This document shows positions 1 through 7,115 of a stretch of 34,336 nucleotides of DNA, in pieces. A program made the translations under genes and the position numbers. The notes under the pieces were generated by a model. That model made no database searches and was not told where the DNA came from. It saw nothing but the letters and a program-made list of their open reading frames with translations. The DNA comes from Acididesulfobacillus acetoxydans. Lineage in GTDB: Bacteria > Bacillota > Desulfitobacteriia > Desulfitobacteriales > Desulfitobacteriaceae. Every line of letters begins with the position of its first letter. The stretch's first letter is position 1. The stretch lies in NCBI RefSeq assembly GCF_900016645.1, contig NZ_CDGJ01000122.1, one strand, 5' to 3'.

Positions 1-915
1 CCCGCCACAGGGAGGAATGTCCAAGTGGTCTTCGGCGGGGGAAATACCTCGACGACGGTGACCGGGACAACAGCGGATTATGCCCGGATTCGTAACGTAA
101 CCATCAACAGCGGGCGGTTTTTGTCGCCAAAAGATGTCGATACTTACGCCAGGGTCGCGGTTCTGGGGCCGACGGTTGTGGAGAATGTATTCGGCGACCC
201 GAACGCGCCTGTGATCGGGAAGATCATCAAGCTCAACAATGTGCCGTTTCAGGTGATCGGGGTCACGGTCAGCCAGGGCTCCTCAGGATTTATGAACAAC
301 GACGACATGATCTATGTGCCGATCACTACGGCTCAGGATCTCCTGATCGGGAACAAGTATGTGCGGCAGATTTTTGTGGAGGCCAGCAGTGCGAGTATGA
401 TGCAGGCGGCCCAGGATGAGGTGACCGCCGCCCTGGAGCGGGCGCACCACCTTGTGAGCGGACAGCCGGACGATTTCTCGGTCATGAACCAGGCGGATAT
501 CCTGGCCACGATGCAGGGGGTTACCCAAACAATGACCATGCTTCTGGGCGGAATCGCGGGCATCTCCCTCTTGGTCGGCGGGATCGGGATCATGAATATT
601 ATGCTGGTGTCCGTGACGGAGCGCACGCGGGAAATCGGGATCCGGAAAGCGATCGGGGCCAAAGGCAGGGACATCATGATGCAATTTCTCATTGAGGCCG
701 TGGTCTTGAGCATCTTGGGCGGGGGGATAGGTATCCTCCTGGGCTGGGCGGGTTCCCATCTGGTGGGAAAAGCCCTGAAGATGACGGCCACGATTTCGCC
801 GGGTTCCATTCTCCTGGCGTTCGGTTTTTCGGCGGCCATCGGCATTGTCTTCGGTGTTTTTCCGGCCAGGAAAGCCGCAGGCATGGATCCGATCGAGGCT
901 TTGAGATATGAGTAA
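1..915 (+). CDS. ABC transporter permease, MacB/FtsX type (C-terminal part, 5' end outside window)
   Basis: The reading frame is open from base 1, so the gene begins upstream. About 304 residues are visible. The first ~165 form the extracytoplasmic MacB-type periplasmic core domain (short strands, patterns such as VAVLGPTVVENVFG and IIKLNNVPFQVIGV). Three hydrophobic segments follow, one beginning MLLGGIAGISLLVGGIGI. The motif SVTERTREIGIRKAIGAKGRDI is split here as the family hallmark TERTREIGIRKA after the first segment, and PARKAAGMDPIEALRYE is the standard C-terminus. Such permeases work with a MacB-like ATPase in peptide, antibiotic or lipid export; the ATPase and any membrane-fusion partner would lie upstream. 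The substrate cannot be inferred. A terminator follows directly. Confidence 0.93.
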   Translation, partial: PATGRNVQVVFGGGNTSTTVTGTTADYARIRNVTINSGRFLSPKDVDTYARVAVLGPTVVENVFGDPNAPVIGKIIKLNNVPFQVIGVTVSQGSSGFMNNDDMIYVPITTAQDLLIGNKYVRQIFVEASSASMMQAAQDEVTAALERAHHLVSGQPDDFSVMNQADILATMQGVTQTMTMLLGGIAGISLLVGGIGIMNIMLVSVTERTREIGIRKAIGAKGRDIMMQFLIEAVVLSILGGGIGILLGWAGSHLVGKALKMTATISPGSILLAFGFSAAIGIVFGVFPARKAAGMDPIEALRYE

Positions 916-920
916 AAAGA

Positions 921-950
921 AAACGCGCCTCGAAGGCGCGCTTTTTTTTA
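921..950 (+). terminator. Rho-independent terminator of the ABC permease operon
   Basis: A 7-bp perfect stem (CGCGCCT at 924-930, AGGCGCG at 934-940, loop CGA) is followed by C and a run of eight T. A-rich bases just upstream can pair with the T run. It lies 9 bases after the permease stop codon. Confidence 0.93.
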
Positions 951-1115
951 CCCCGGATTTGTAGCGGGGAGTTGCCGGAGACTCCCCGGCGGCAGATAAA
1001 CAAAAAATTTTTGTCGGGAAAAGCAGGATATTTTAGGCCCGAGGTGGAATACACTATAGCAAATGGACTAATCAACCAGGCCATTAGCGCCAATGCAGGT
1101 TCTTGGGGTGATTTG

Positions 1116-2093
1116 ATGGAGCTCGATCGGCACAGCGGCATTCCCTATTATGTTCAACTCAAAGAGCAGATTCGCAAGCGCATCGCTCAGGACATTTGGC
1201 GGGCGGGAATCAAACTGCCCACGGAGCGGGAACTGGCTGCGGAATTGGCGGTCAGCCGCAACACGGTCAGCCAGGCCTACCGGGAATTGGAGAGAGAGGG
1301 TCTGCTGGCGTCGGCCCAGGGCAAGGGGACTTTTGTGGCGGACACTTCATTGCTGATTCAACGGGAAGGGCGCAAAGAGAAAGTCCTGCGTATTATTGAT
1401 ATGGCGATGGAAGAAGCGGTGGGGCTCGGCTTTTCCCTTGACGATTTTGTCTCTTTCGTCTATGTACGGGGGATGGAAAAGAAGGAACTATTGGGGTGGC
1501 TTAAGGTGGCGTTTATCGAGTGCAATCCTGAGCAACTCGGAGATGCCCGCTGGAACCTGGGGCGCGGAGTGACTCTCCTGCCCCTCTCTCTGGTGGAACT
1601 GAGGGAAAGCCAGAGAGTCCGGGAGCGCTTGGCGTCTATGGATATGATAGTCACGGGGTCGAGTCACTTAGCTGAGGTCAAGTCCTTGTTGGGAGGGTCG
1701 AGTGTTCCTTTCCTGGGGGTGTCCTTGCGGCCGAGGATGGAGACGGTGGTGAGAGTGGCCAGGCTGCCGTCGGGCATGAAGGTCGCGTTGATTACGGAGA
1801 GTGTGGTTTTTGCCGGGAAAGTGAAGGAATCTTTGAGTGAGGCGGGGTTGCATCCGGAATTGGTCCATCTGACGCGGCCCGAAAAAGGCGAGATGGAGCG
1901 AACCTTGCGGGAGTGCGGCGCGGCTATTGTCGCACCCGCTTGGCGGGGCGCGGTTGAACAAGTCCTGCCGGGGAACATGGAACTCATCGAATACCGCTTT
2001 GAGCCTGACGAGGGTTCCCTCAATTTACTGCGGGGCGCCCTTTTAGAACTGAAGCTGAAGCGGCCGGAGGCAGTGCCCGGGGCAGGCCCGTGA
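1116..2093 (+). CDS. GntR-family transcriptional regulator with a C-terminal sensor-like domain
   Basis: Starting at ATG 1116 the protein is 325 residues and begins MELDRHSGIPYYVQLKEQI, the usual N-terminus of YtrA-like GntR proteins. The frame is open back to 972, but those residues are not family-like. Residues ~10-75 are the winged helix (LPTERELAAELAVSRNTVSQAYRELEREGLL). The C-terminal ~230 residues are not an aminotransferase (MocR) or UTRA domain. They contain alternating strands and helices (VAFIECNPEQ, MIVTGSSHLAEVKSLL, VALITESVVFAGKVKESL) suggestive of a ligand-binding fold like that of periplasmic binding proteins. It lies just upstream of the glutamate catabolism cluster on the same strand and could control it, but that is inference; the ligand is unknown. 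Confidence 0.85.
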   Translation: MELDRHSGIPYYVQLKEQIRKRIAQDIWRAGIKLPTERELAAELAVSRNTVSQAYRELEREGLLASAQGKGTFVADTSLLIQREGRKEKVLRIIDMAMEEAVGLGFSLDDFVSFVYVRGMEKKELLGWLKVAFIECNPEQLGDARWNLGRGVTLLPLSLVELRESQRVRERLASMDMIVTGSSHLAEVKSLLGGSSVPFLGVSLRPRMETVVRVARLPSGMKVALITESVVFAGKVKESLSEAGLHPELVHLTRPEKGEMERTLRECGAAIVAPAWRGAVEQVLPGNMELIEYRFEPDEGSLNLLRGALLELKLKRPEAVPGAGP

Positions 2094-2121
2094 ACGGGGT
2101 TCAAGGTGAGAAGCAGGGAGG

Positions 2122-2178
2122 AAGGGGCCCGAGGTGAGAGGTAAGGCCCGAGGCGAAGGGTAAGCCCAAGGCGCGCAA
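2122..2178 (+). repeat. Degenerate ~19-bp repeat (GGCCCGAGGYGA core)
   Basis: Two to three imperfect copies of a unit like GCCCGAGGTGAGAGGTAAG follow the GntR stop codon. The spacer 2094-2386 otherwise holds the 14-bp array at 2251 and no gene that can be supported. Confidence 0.5.
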
Positions 2179-2250
2179 TAGTTCGCTAAACCGCTGCAGC
2201 CGCGCAAACGCCGAGAGACCCCGATTATCCGACAGCACCGGCAAACACAG

Positions 2251-2347
2251 AGTGGGAATAGAGAGTGGGAAATACTGAGCGGGGAAGGCAGAGTGAGAAA
2301 TACTGAGTGGGAAATACTGAGTAAGAAGTACAAAGTGAGAAAGACGG
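2251..2347 (+). repeat. 14-bp tandem array, about 7 units, upstream of murI
   Basis: Units begin at 2251 (13 bp), 2264, 2278, 2292, 2306, 2320 and 2334. The best unit is AGTGGGAAATACTG (2264 and 2306), with AGTGAGAAATACTG at 2292. Later units drift (AGTAAGAAGTACAA, AGTGAGAAAGACGG) but keep 14-bp register. There are no spacers. It ends 39 bases before the murI start. Confidence 0.88.
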
Positions 2348-2386
2348 GGAGAGGCCCGAGATATAGGGTGTGAAAGGGCGTGGACC

Positions 2387-3271
2387 ATGACGTTGACAAG
2401 GCGGCATATAATCGGGGTGTTTGATTCGGGAGTGGGCGGGCTGACGGTGATGAAAGAAATTCAGGCTCAAATACCCGAGGTGCGAATTGTCTATTTCGGA
2501 GATACGGCCCGAGTTCCTTACGGCAACCGCCCCAAGGATGAGTTGATTCGGTTCGGAGAAGAAATCGTCACGTTTCTGATCGGACAAGGGGCGGAGGGCA
2601 TCGTGGTGGCCTGCAATACCAGCTCATCCACAGCTTTGCCTTGGCTCAGAGAACGTTTTGATATTCCGATTATCGGCATGATTGAACCGGGGGCGCGCTT
2701 GGCCGTTGAGGCAACCCGGCGGGGACAAATCGGGTTGATCGCGACGGAAGCCACAGTGCGCAGCCGCGCTTACTCGGCTGCAATCAGCCAGGTTTTGGCC
2801 CGCGGGGTCGTGCCCAAAGACCGCCGACTGGTTGAAGCCTGGCAAAACGGAGAGCACGCCATTGCTTTGAGTAAGGCTCAGGCCTGTCCCCTATTTGTCC
2901 CGCTTGTCGAGGCGGGCCTGGCAGGTTCCGCGGAGGCCCGGGGCATTGCCCGTACTTATCTGGCTTCCCTGAAGGAAACCGGGGTGGACACTTTGATCCT
3001 CGGATGTACCCATTACCCGTTTCTGGCGCCGGTCATCGGGGAGATCCTGGGAGATACGGTGAAATTGGTAGATCCGGCTCAGGGCGTCGTCGCGGAACTA
3101 AAAAGGGTTTTGCGCCGCCTGGACGAGCGCGACTACGGGCAGCCGGCGGCCAAACCGGGTTGGAAAGTGCGTTATTTTGTGAGCGGAGATCCGGATCTTT
3201 TTCGCCGGGTCGGCAATACGCTCCTTAAGGAGTCCATCGGGGATGTGCGTTATGCTCCTTGGACGGAGTGA
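2387..3271 (+). CDS. murI: Glutamate racemase
   Basis: The 294-residue protein interconverts L- and D-glutamate without cofactor. Hallmarks are GVFDSGVGG near residues 10-18 (catalytic Asp13 and Ser14), FGDTARVPYG, VVACNTSSS with catalytic Cys76, and GCTHYPF with the second catalytic Cys207 and His209. Length is normal for MurI. ATG 2387 is preceded by AAAGGG. MurI normally supplies D-glutamate for peptidoglycan. Here it sits directly upstream of and co-directional with the glutamate mutase genes, so it could also feed D-glutamate into L-glutamate fermentation; that second role is inference. Whether it shares a transcript with glmS across the 185-bp spacer is not certain. Confidence 0.96.
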   Translation: MTLTRRHIIGVFDSGVGGLTVMKEIQAQIPEVRIVYFGDTARVPYGNRPKDELIRFGEEIVTFLIGQGAEGIVVACNTSSSTALPWLRERFDIPIIGMIEPGARLAVEATRRGQIGLIATEATVRSRAYSAAISQVLARGVVPKDRRLVEAWQNGEHAIALSKAQACPLFVPLVEAGLAGSAEARGIARTYLASLKETGVDTLILGCTHYPFLAPVIGEILGDTVKLVDPAQGVVAELKRVLRRLDERDYGQPAAKPGWKVRYFVSGDPDLFRRVGNTLLKESIGDVRYAPWTE

Positions 3272-3295
3272 GATTTGTTTTAGGTGCTTAAGCAA

Positions 3296-3375
3296 GGAGC
3301 GATGCATCCGTGGGGTGTGGAAAAGAAATACTTACAAGCGCGGTTTCGGGTCGTTAGGGGAGGGGCGATACATCC
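3296..3375 (+). repeat. Two copies of a GGRGCGATRCATCC element in the murI-glmS spacer
   Basis: GGAGCGATGCATCC at 3296-3309 and GGGGCGATACATCC at 3362-3375 match at 12 of 14 bases, 66 bp apart. The second can form a GGGG/CCCC hairpin around CGATACAT. The spacer 3272-3456 contains no gene. It lacks the conserved boxes expected of an adenosylcobalamin riboswitch, although an AdoCbl enzyme follows. Confidence 0.5.
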
Positions 3376-3456
3376 CCTGCTTGAGGGCGAAGCCGACTTG
3401 GCGCGAGTCATCTGAAAAAGAGACCGGTGAAGGCCGGAAAGGAGTCTTTCGAGATT

Positions 3457-3879
3457 ATGGAAGGAAGAGAACGAAAAACATTGGTTCTGGGAGTTATCGG
3501 GGCGGATGTGCATGCGGTTGGCAACCGGATCTTGGATTATGCTTTTACACAAGCCGGTTTTAAGGTGGTGAACATCGGCGTGATGGCCTCCCAGGAGGAA
3601 TTTATTCAGGCCGCGATTGAGACGAGCGCCGCGGCGATTCTCGTTTCTTCTCTGTATGGGCACGGAGAGATGGATTGCCGGGGAATGCGGGAAAAATGCC
3701 AGGAAGCGGGAATCGGCGACATACTTCTCTACGTGGGCGGCAATTTGGTCGTGGGGAAACAGGACTTCGGCCCGGTAGAGAAACTGTTCCGCAAAATGGG
3801 TTTTGACAGGGTTTACCCGCCGGGCACCATGCCGGAAGAACCCATCGCGGATCTGCGGCGCGATCTGGGGCTCGCCTGA
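3457..3879 (+). CDS. glmS: Glutamate mutase small (sigma/S) subunit, B12-binding
   Basis: The 140-residue protein is the cobalamin-binding component of glutamate mutase, which rearranges L-glutamate to (2S,3S)-3-methylaspartate. The base-off B12 signature DxHxxG is present (Asp17-Val-His19-Ala-Val-Gly22), followed by VSSLYGHGE and VGGNLVVGK. The C-terminal FDRVYPPGT is typical of this subunit. Length matches the usual ~137 residues. ATG 3457 is chosen because AAAGGAG lies 12 bases upstream; an in-frame ATG at 3427 would add ten residues not seen in the family. It forms the holoenzyme with GlmE, encoded downstream, after a gene for the reactivating protein GlmL. Confidence 0.97.
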   Translation: MEGRERKTLVLGVIGADVHAVGNRILDYAFTQAGFKVVNIGVMASQEEFIQAAIETSAAAILVSSLYGHGEMDCRGMREKCQEAGIGDILLYVGGNLVVGKQDFGPVEKLFRKMGFDRVYPPGTMPEEPIADLRRDLGLA

Positions 3880-3932
3880 GGGGAAAACGGCTGCGGGTGT
3901 CCGGCCGCTGTCTGATACTCTCCGAACAGAGG

Positions 3933-3988
3933 GCATCGGACTTCGGGCATCGGACTTCGGATTTCGGACCACGGACTTCGATTGTGGG
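3933..3988 (+). repeat. 14-bp tandem repeat, four units, just upstream of glmL
   Basis: Units start at 3933, 3947, 3961 and 3975. The first two are identical (GCATCGGACTTCGG); the last two are degenerate (ATTTCGGACCACGG, ACTTCGATTGTGGG). Rotated, the unit reads ACTTCGGGCATCGG and matches GGTTCGATCATCGC from the 6851 array at 9 of 14 positions. The last unit runs to within ten bases of the glmL start codon. Confidence 0.85.
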
Positions 3989-3997
3989 GGTGAGGAT

Positions 3998-5407
3998 ATG
4001 CAGGCGGTGTTATTAGTCGATTTTGGCAGCACATATACAAAAGTGACGGTCGTGGACTTGGCGGAGGAAAGAATCGTAGGGACGGCTAAGGCCGGAACGA
4101 CGATTGCGGGAAATATTATGGATGGGCTGAACGAGGCTCTGGCCCAGATTCCCGAGCCGGAAGGCGGCTGGAATTTCGTGCGCAAGCTCGCTTGCAGCAG
4201 TGCGGCGGGTGGACTGAAAATGGTCGCCAGCGGCCTGGTCAAGGAACTGACGGCAGAAGCGGCGCGCCGGGCGGCTTTGGGTGCCGGGGCCAGGGTCTTG
4301 CGAGTGTTCAGTTATGAACTTTCCCCGGATGATTTGGAGGAGATTGTTTCTCTGCGCCCGGACCTTCTGCTCTTAGCGGGAGGAACGGACGGGGGAAATA
4401 AAGAGATTCTCCTGAAAAATGCGGAGCATTTAAGCCGGCTGCCCCTGAGTCTGCCGGTGGTGGTGGCCGGTAACAAGGTGGTGGCCCGCGAGGCGGCGGA
4501 GATCCTGGGCCGGCGCCATGCCCCGGTGGTGGTGGCGGGAAACGTCATGCCCGAGCTCAATGTGTTGTCCGTGGAATCCGCCCGCTCGGCCATTCGGGAA
4601 GTCTTCCTGCAAAATATCGTCCAGGCCAAAGGACTCGATAAAGCGGAAGAATTTATGGAAAGAGTGCTGATGCCCACCCCCGCCGCCGTCTTGTCGGCCG
4701 CGGAGCTGTTGGCCCAAGGGGAAGGCGAAGAGGAGGGGTTGGGTGAACTCTTGGTTGTGGATGTGGGTGGCGCGACCACGGATGTCCATTCTCTGGCCAA
4801 GGGAGAGCCCAGTAAAGCGGGGGTCATGCTGAAAGGGCTGCCGGAACCTTTTGCTAAACGGACGGTAGAAGGGGACCTGGGCATGCGCTACAGCGCCCCG
4901 GCCCTTGGCGAGGCGGCGGGTAAGCGCCTGGCGGGAAACCTGGGCTGGCCGGAGGAGAAAGTGCGGGAGCGCTTGGAACTCTGCGCCAAGGAGCCCTGGC
5001 GGCTGCCCGCAACGGATGAAGAGAGGGATTTTGATATCGCGATGGGCCGCCTGGCGGTTGAGCTGGCGGTGGAAAGGCACGCCGGCACGCTGGAAGTTGT
5101 CTACACTCCTTTCGGTGCCACCTACTTGCAGCACGGCAAGGATTTGACACAGCTCCCGGCGGTGATTGGAACGGGCGGGGTGCTCTTGTACCATTCCCGG
5201 CCTCTGGAGATTCTGCGGGGGGCCCTCTTCGACCCGCTGCAGGCGGGGGTTCTTAAGCCGCAGGACCCGGCGTTTTACCTGGATGGAGAATATATCCTGG
5301 CAGCTATGGGCTTGTTGCGGGAAATCGCTCCCGGAACGGCCCTGCGTATGATGAAAAAATACTTGGTTAAGCTTGTAGGAGGGAAAACGGATGGAGTTGT
5401 CGGTTAA
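3998..5407 (+). CDS. glmL: GlmL/MutL, glutamate mutase reactivating ATPase
   Basis: The 469-residue protein belongs to the MutL family of ASKHA-fold ATPases found between glutamate mutase S and E genes. These are thought to reactivate B12 enzymes by exchanging damaged cobalamin. Nucleotide-binding motifs are DFGSTYTK (8-15) and VVDVGGATTDVHS (~253-265). LLAGGTDGGN (~126-134) and MPTPAAVL are further family blocks. The start ATG 3998 follows GGGGGTGAGG; the frame extends upstream to 3803 but that part only overlaps glmS and the repeats. The 3' end overlaps glmE by 17 bases, which implies translational coupling. Confidence 0.95.
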   Translation: MQAVLLVDFGSTYTKVTVVDLAEERIVGTAKAGTTIAGNIMDGLNEALAQIPEPEGGWNFVRKLACSSAAGGLKMVASGLVKELTAEAARRAALGAGARVLRVFSYELSPDDLEEIVSLRPDLLLLAGGTDGGNKEILLKNAEHLSRLPLSLPVVVAGNKVVAREAAEILGRRHAPVVVAGNVMPELNVLSVESARSAIREVFLQNIVQAKGLDKAEEFMERVLMPTPAAVLSAAELLAQGEGEEEGLGELLVVDVGGATTDVHSLAKGEPSKAGVMLKGLPEPFAKRTVEGDLGMRYSAPALGEAAGKRLAGNLGWPEEKVRERLELCAKEPWRLPATDEERDFDIAMGRLAVELAVERHAGTLEVVYTPFGATYLQHGKDLTQLPAVIGTGGVLLYHSRPLEILRGALFDPLQAGVLKPQDPAFYLDGEYILAAMGLLREIAPGTALRMMKKYLVKLVGGKTDGVVG

Positions 5408-6845
5408 ACAGATGGATCCGGAGGAGTTCGGGCGTCAGCGGCAAGAGGTGCTGACCGCCTGGCCGACGGGCAAAGAAGTGGATTTTGACGAGGCGGTCGC
5501 TTATCAGAAAGAACTGCCCGCCGCCAAGGTTATGGCGGCAAAGTTGGCGCAGGGCAAAGCGAAAGGCGTGACTTATGCTCAGCCCCGGGCCGGAGTGGCC
5601 CTGATCAGCGAACACATCGAGCTCCTTCGTTACCTGCAGGATGAGGGAGGAGCGGACCTCCTGCCTACGACTATCGACTCTTATACCCGGCAAAACCGCT
5701 ATAAAGAGGCCCAGGGGGGAATTGAGGAAAGCCGGAGCATCGGCCGCTCGATGCTGAACGGGTTTCCTGCGGTCAACCATGGTGTGATGGCTTGCCGCCG
5801 GGTTGTGGAAAGCGTCGGGGTACCGGTTCAGGTGCGCCACGGGACTCCGGATGCCCGCTTGCTGGCGGAAGTGACTTTGGCCGGGGGTTTTACAGATTTC
5901 GAGGGTGGTTCGATTTCTTACAATATTCCCTATGCTAAAGATGTCCCCGTGGAGAATACGATTAAGTACTGGCAATATGTGGATCGACTCGTCGGGCTTT
6001 ATGAGGAAAATGGGGTTCGGATTAACCGCGAACCGTTTGGGCCGTTGACCGGCACGCTGGTCCCTCCCTCGATCTCCCATGCGGTAGGAGTCATCGAAGC
6101 GGTGCTCGCGGTAGCCCAGGGAGTAAAGAGTCTGAGCTTGGGCTACGGGCAGTGCGGAAACTTGATTCAGGATGTGGCGGCCCTGCATACTCTGCCGCTT
6201 TTGGCGCAAGAGTACTTGAAAAAGCTGGGTTATCCCGAGGTGATGATTACGACTGTGTTCCATCAGTGGATGGGTGGGTTCCCGCAGGATGAAGCCAAAG
6301 CGTACGGGGTTATCTCCTGGGGAGCGGTGGCCGCGGCTCTGGGTAAAGCGACCAAGGTGATCGTGAAGACCCCGCATGAGGCCTTGGGTATTCCGACGAA
6401 GGAAGCAAATGCCGCGGGCCTGCGGACGACAAAACAGGTCTTGAACATGCTCAGGGATCAAACCCTGCCGCAGACGGAGGAACTGACTCTGGAAGAAAAG
6501 ATGATTCTAAGGGAGACCCGCCTTATTCTGGACAAAGTTCTGGAACTGGGTGAAGGGGATATGGCTGTGGGAAGTGTGCGGGCTTTTCAGGCCGGTGTAA
6601 TCGACGTGCCGTTTGCTCCCAGCCGGTTTAATGTGGGGAAAATTTTGCCGGCGCGGGATACGACAGGTGCGGTAAGGATCCTCGATTTCGGCTGCCTGCC
6701 TTTTGACAGAGAGATCAGGGATTTTCATCAAGAACGCATCGCCCGCAGGGGGCGGGACGAAGGCAGGGATCCCTCCTTCCAGATGGTTATCGACGACATT
6801 TACGCTATCGGTAAAGGGATGCTCGTCGGCCGACCGAGAGGGTAG
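5391..6845 (+). CDS. glmE: Glutamate mutase large (epsilon/E) subunit
   Basis: The 484-residue subunit carries the TIM-barrel active site of adenosylcobalamin-dependent glutamate mutase; family length is about 483. Recognisable blocks are YAQPRAGVALISEHIELLRYL, LPTTIDSYTRQNRY with the substrate-contacting Arg region, FPAVNHGV, VPVQVRHGTPDARLL, EGGSISYNIPYAK, SLGYGQCGNLIQDVAAL and VFHQWMGGFP. The ribosome binding site AGGAGG lies inside the glmL 3' end and the ATG overlaps glmL by 17 bases. With GlmS it makes 3-methylaspartate, the substrate of the mal product two features downstream. The stop codon is followed after five bases by a long 14-bp tandem array. Confidence 0.97.
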   Translation: MELSVKQMDPEEFGRQRQEVLTAWPTGKEVDFDEAVAYQKELPAAKVMAAKLAQGKAKGVTYAQPRAGVALISEHIELLRYLQDEGGADLLPTTIDSYTRQNRYKEAQGGIEESRSIGRSMLNGFPAVNHGVMACRRVVESVGVPVQVRHGTPDARLLAEVTLAGGFTDFEGGSISYNIPYAKDVPVENTIKYWQYVDRLVGLYEENGVRINREPFGPLTGTLVPPSISHAVGVIEAVLAVAQGVKSLSLGYGQCGNLIQDVAALHTLPLLAQEYLKKLGYPEVMITTVFHQWMGGFPQDEAKAYGVISWGAVAAALGKATKVIVKTPHEALGIPTKEANAAGLRTTKQVLNMLRDQTLPQTEELTLEEKMILRETRLILDKVLELGEGDMAVGSVRAFQAGVIDVPFAPSRFNVGKILPARDTTGAVRILDFGCLPFDREIRDFHQERIARRGRDEGRDPSFQMVIDDIYAIGKGMLVGRPRG

Positions 6846-6850
6846 CCCGC

Positions 6851-7046
6851 AGTTCGATGTTCGCAGTTCGATGTTCGCAGTTCGATGTTCGCAGTTCGAT
6901 GTTCGTGGTTGGATGTTCGCAGTTCGATGTTCGTGGTTCGATGTTCGTGGTTCGATCATCGCGGTTCGATCATCGTGATTCGATCATTGTGGTTGGATCA
7001 TCATGGTTGGGTCATCGGGGTTCGCTCCTTGCGGTTCGAGCATTGT
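6851..7046 (+). repeat. 14-bp tandem array, 14 units in exact register, between glmE and mal
   Basis: Fourteen contiguous 14-bp units without a single indel start at 6851, 6865, 6879, 6893, 6907, 6921, 6935, 6949, 6963, 6977, 6991, 7005, 7019 and 7033. The first three are identical (AGTTCGATGTTCGC). The sequence then drifts stepwise: GGTTCGATGTTCGT (6935), GGTTCGATCATCGC (6949), GATTCGATCATTGT (6977), GGTTGGGTCATCGG (7005), GGTTCGAGCATTGT (7033). The conserved core is NNTTCGATSWTCGN. There are no spacers, so it is not CRISPR. The unit length is not a multiple of three. No significant coding is apparent. Confidence 0.97.
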
Positions 7047-7073
7047 TTCAGCCTATGGCTTGTCTAGTTTCTA

Positions 7074-7079
7074 TATAAT
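7074..7079 (+). promoter_or_regulatory. Possible -10 element upstream of mal
   Basis: A perfect TATAAT lies 27 bases downstream of the repeat array and 37 before the mal start codon. No good -35 box or TGN extension is visible, so an internal operon promoter is only a possibility. Confidence 0.3.
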
Positions 7080-7115
7080 TGAAGTTCCTTGAATTGAACG
7101 GTGGGAGGATTTAGT

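Noticed and set aside
3272..3456. Adenosylcobalamin riboswitch upstream of glmS
   Set aside because: The position and B12 dependence made it likely, but I cannot find the conserved B12-box or the other core segments of that riboswitch class.
3280..4242. Long minus-strand open frame (320 codons)
   Set aside because: It runs opposite glmS and the start of glmL, has no family features, and results from GC-rich codon use on the plus strand.
5367..6461. Long minus-strand open frame (364 codons)
   Set aside because: It is an antisense shadow of glmE, with no recognisable motifs and no ribosome binding site.
6851..7046. CRISPR array
   Set aside because: The units are contiguous 14-mers with no spacers and no cas genes are nearby.
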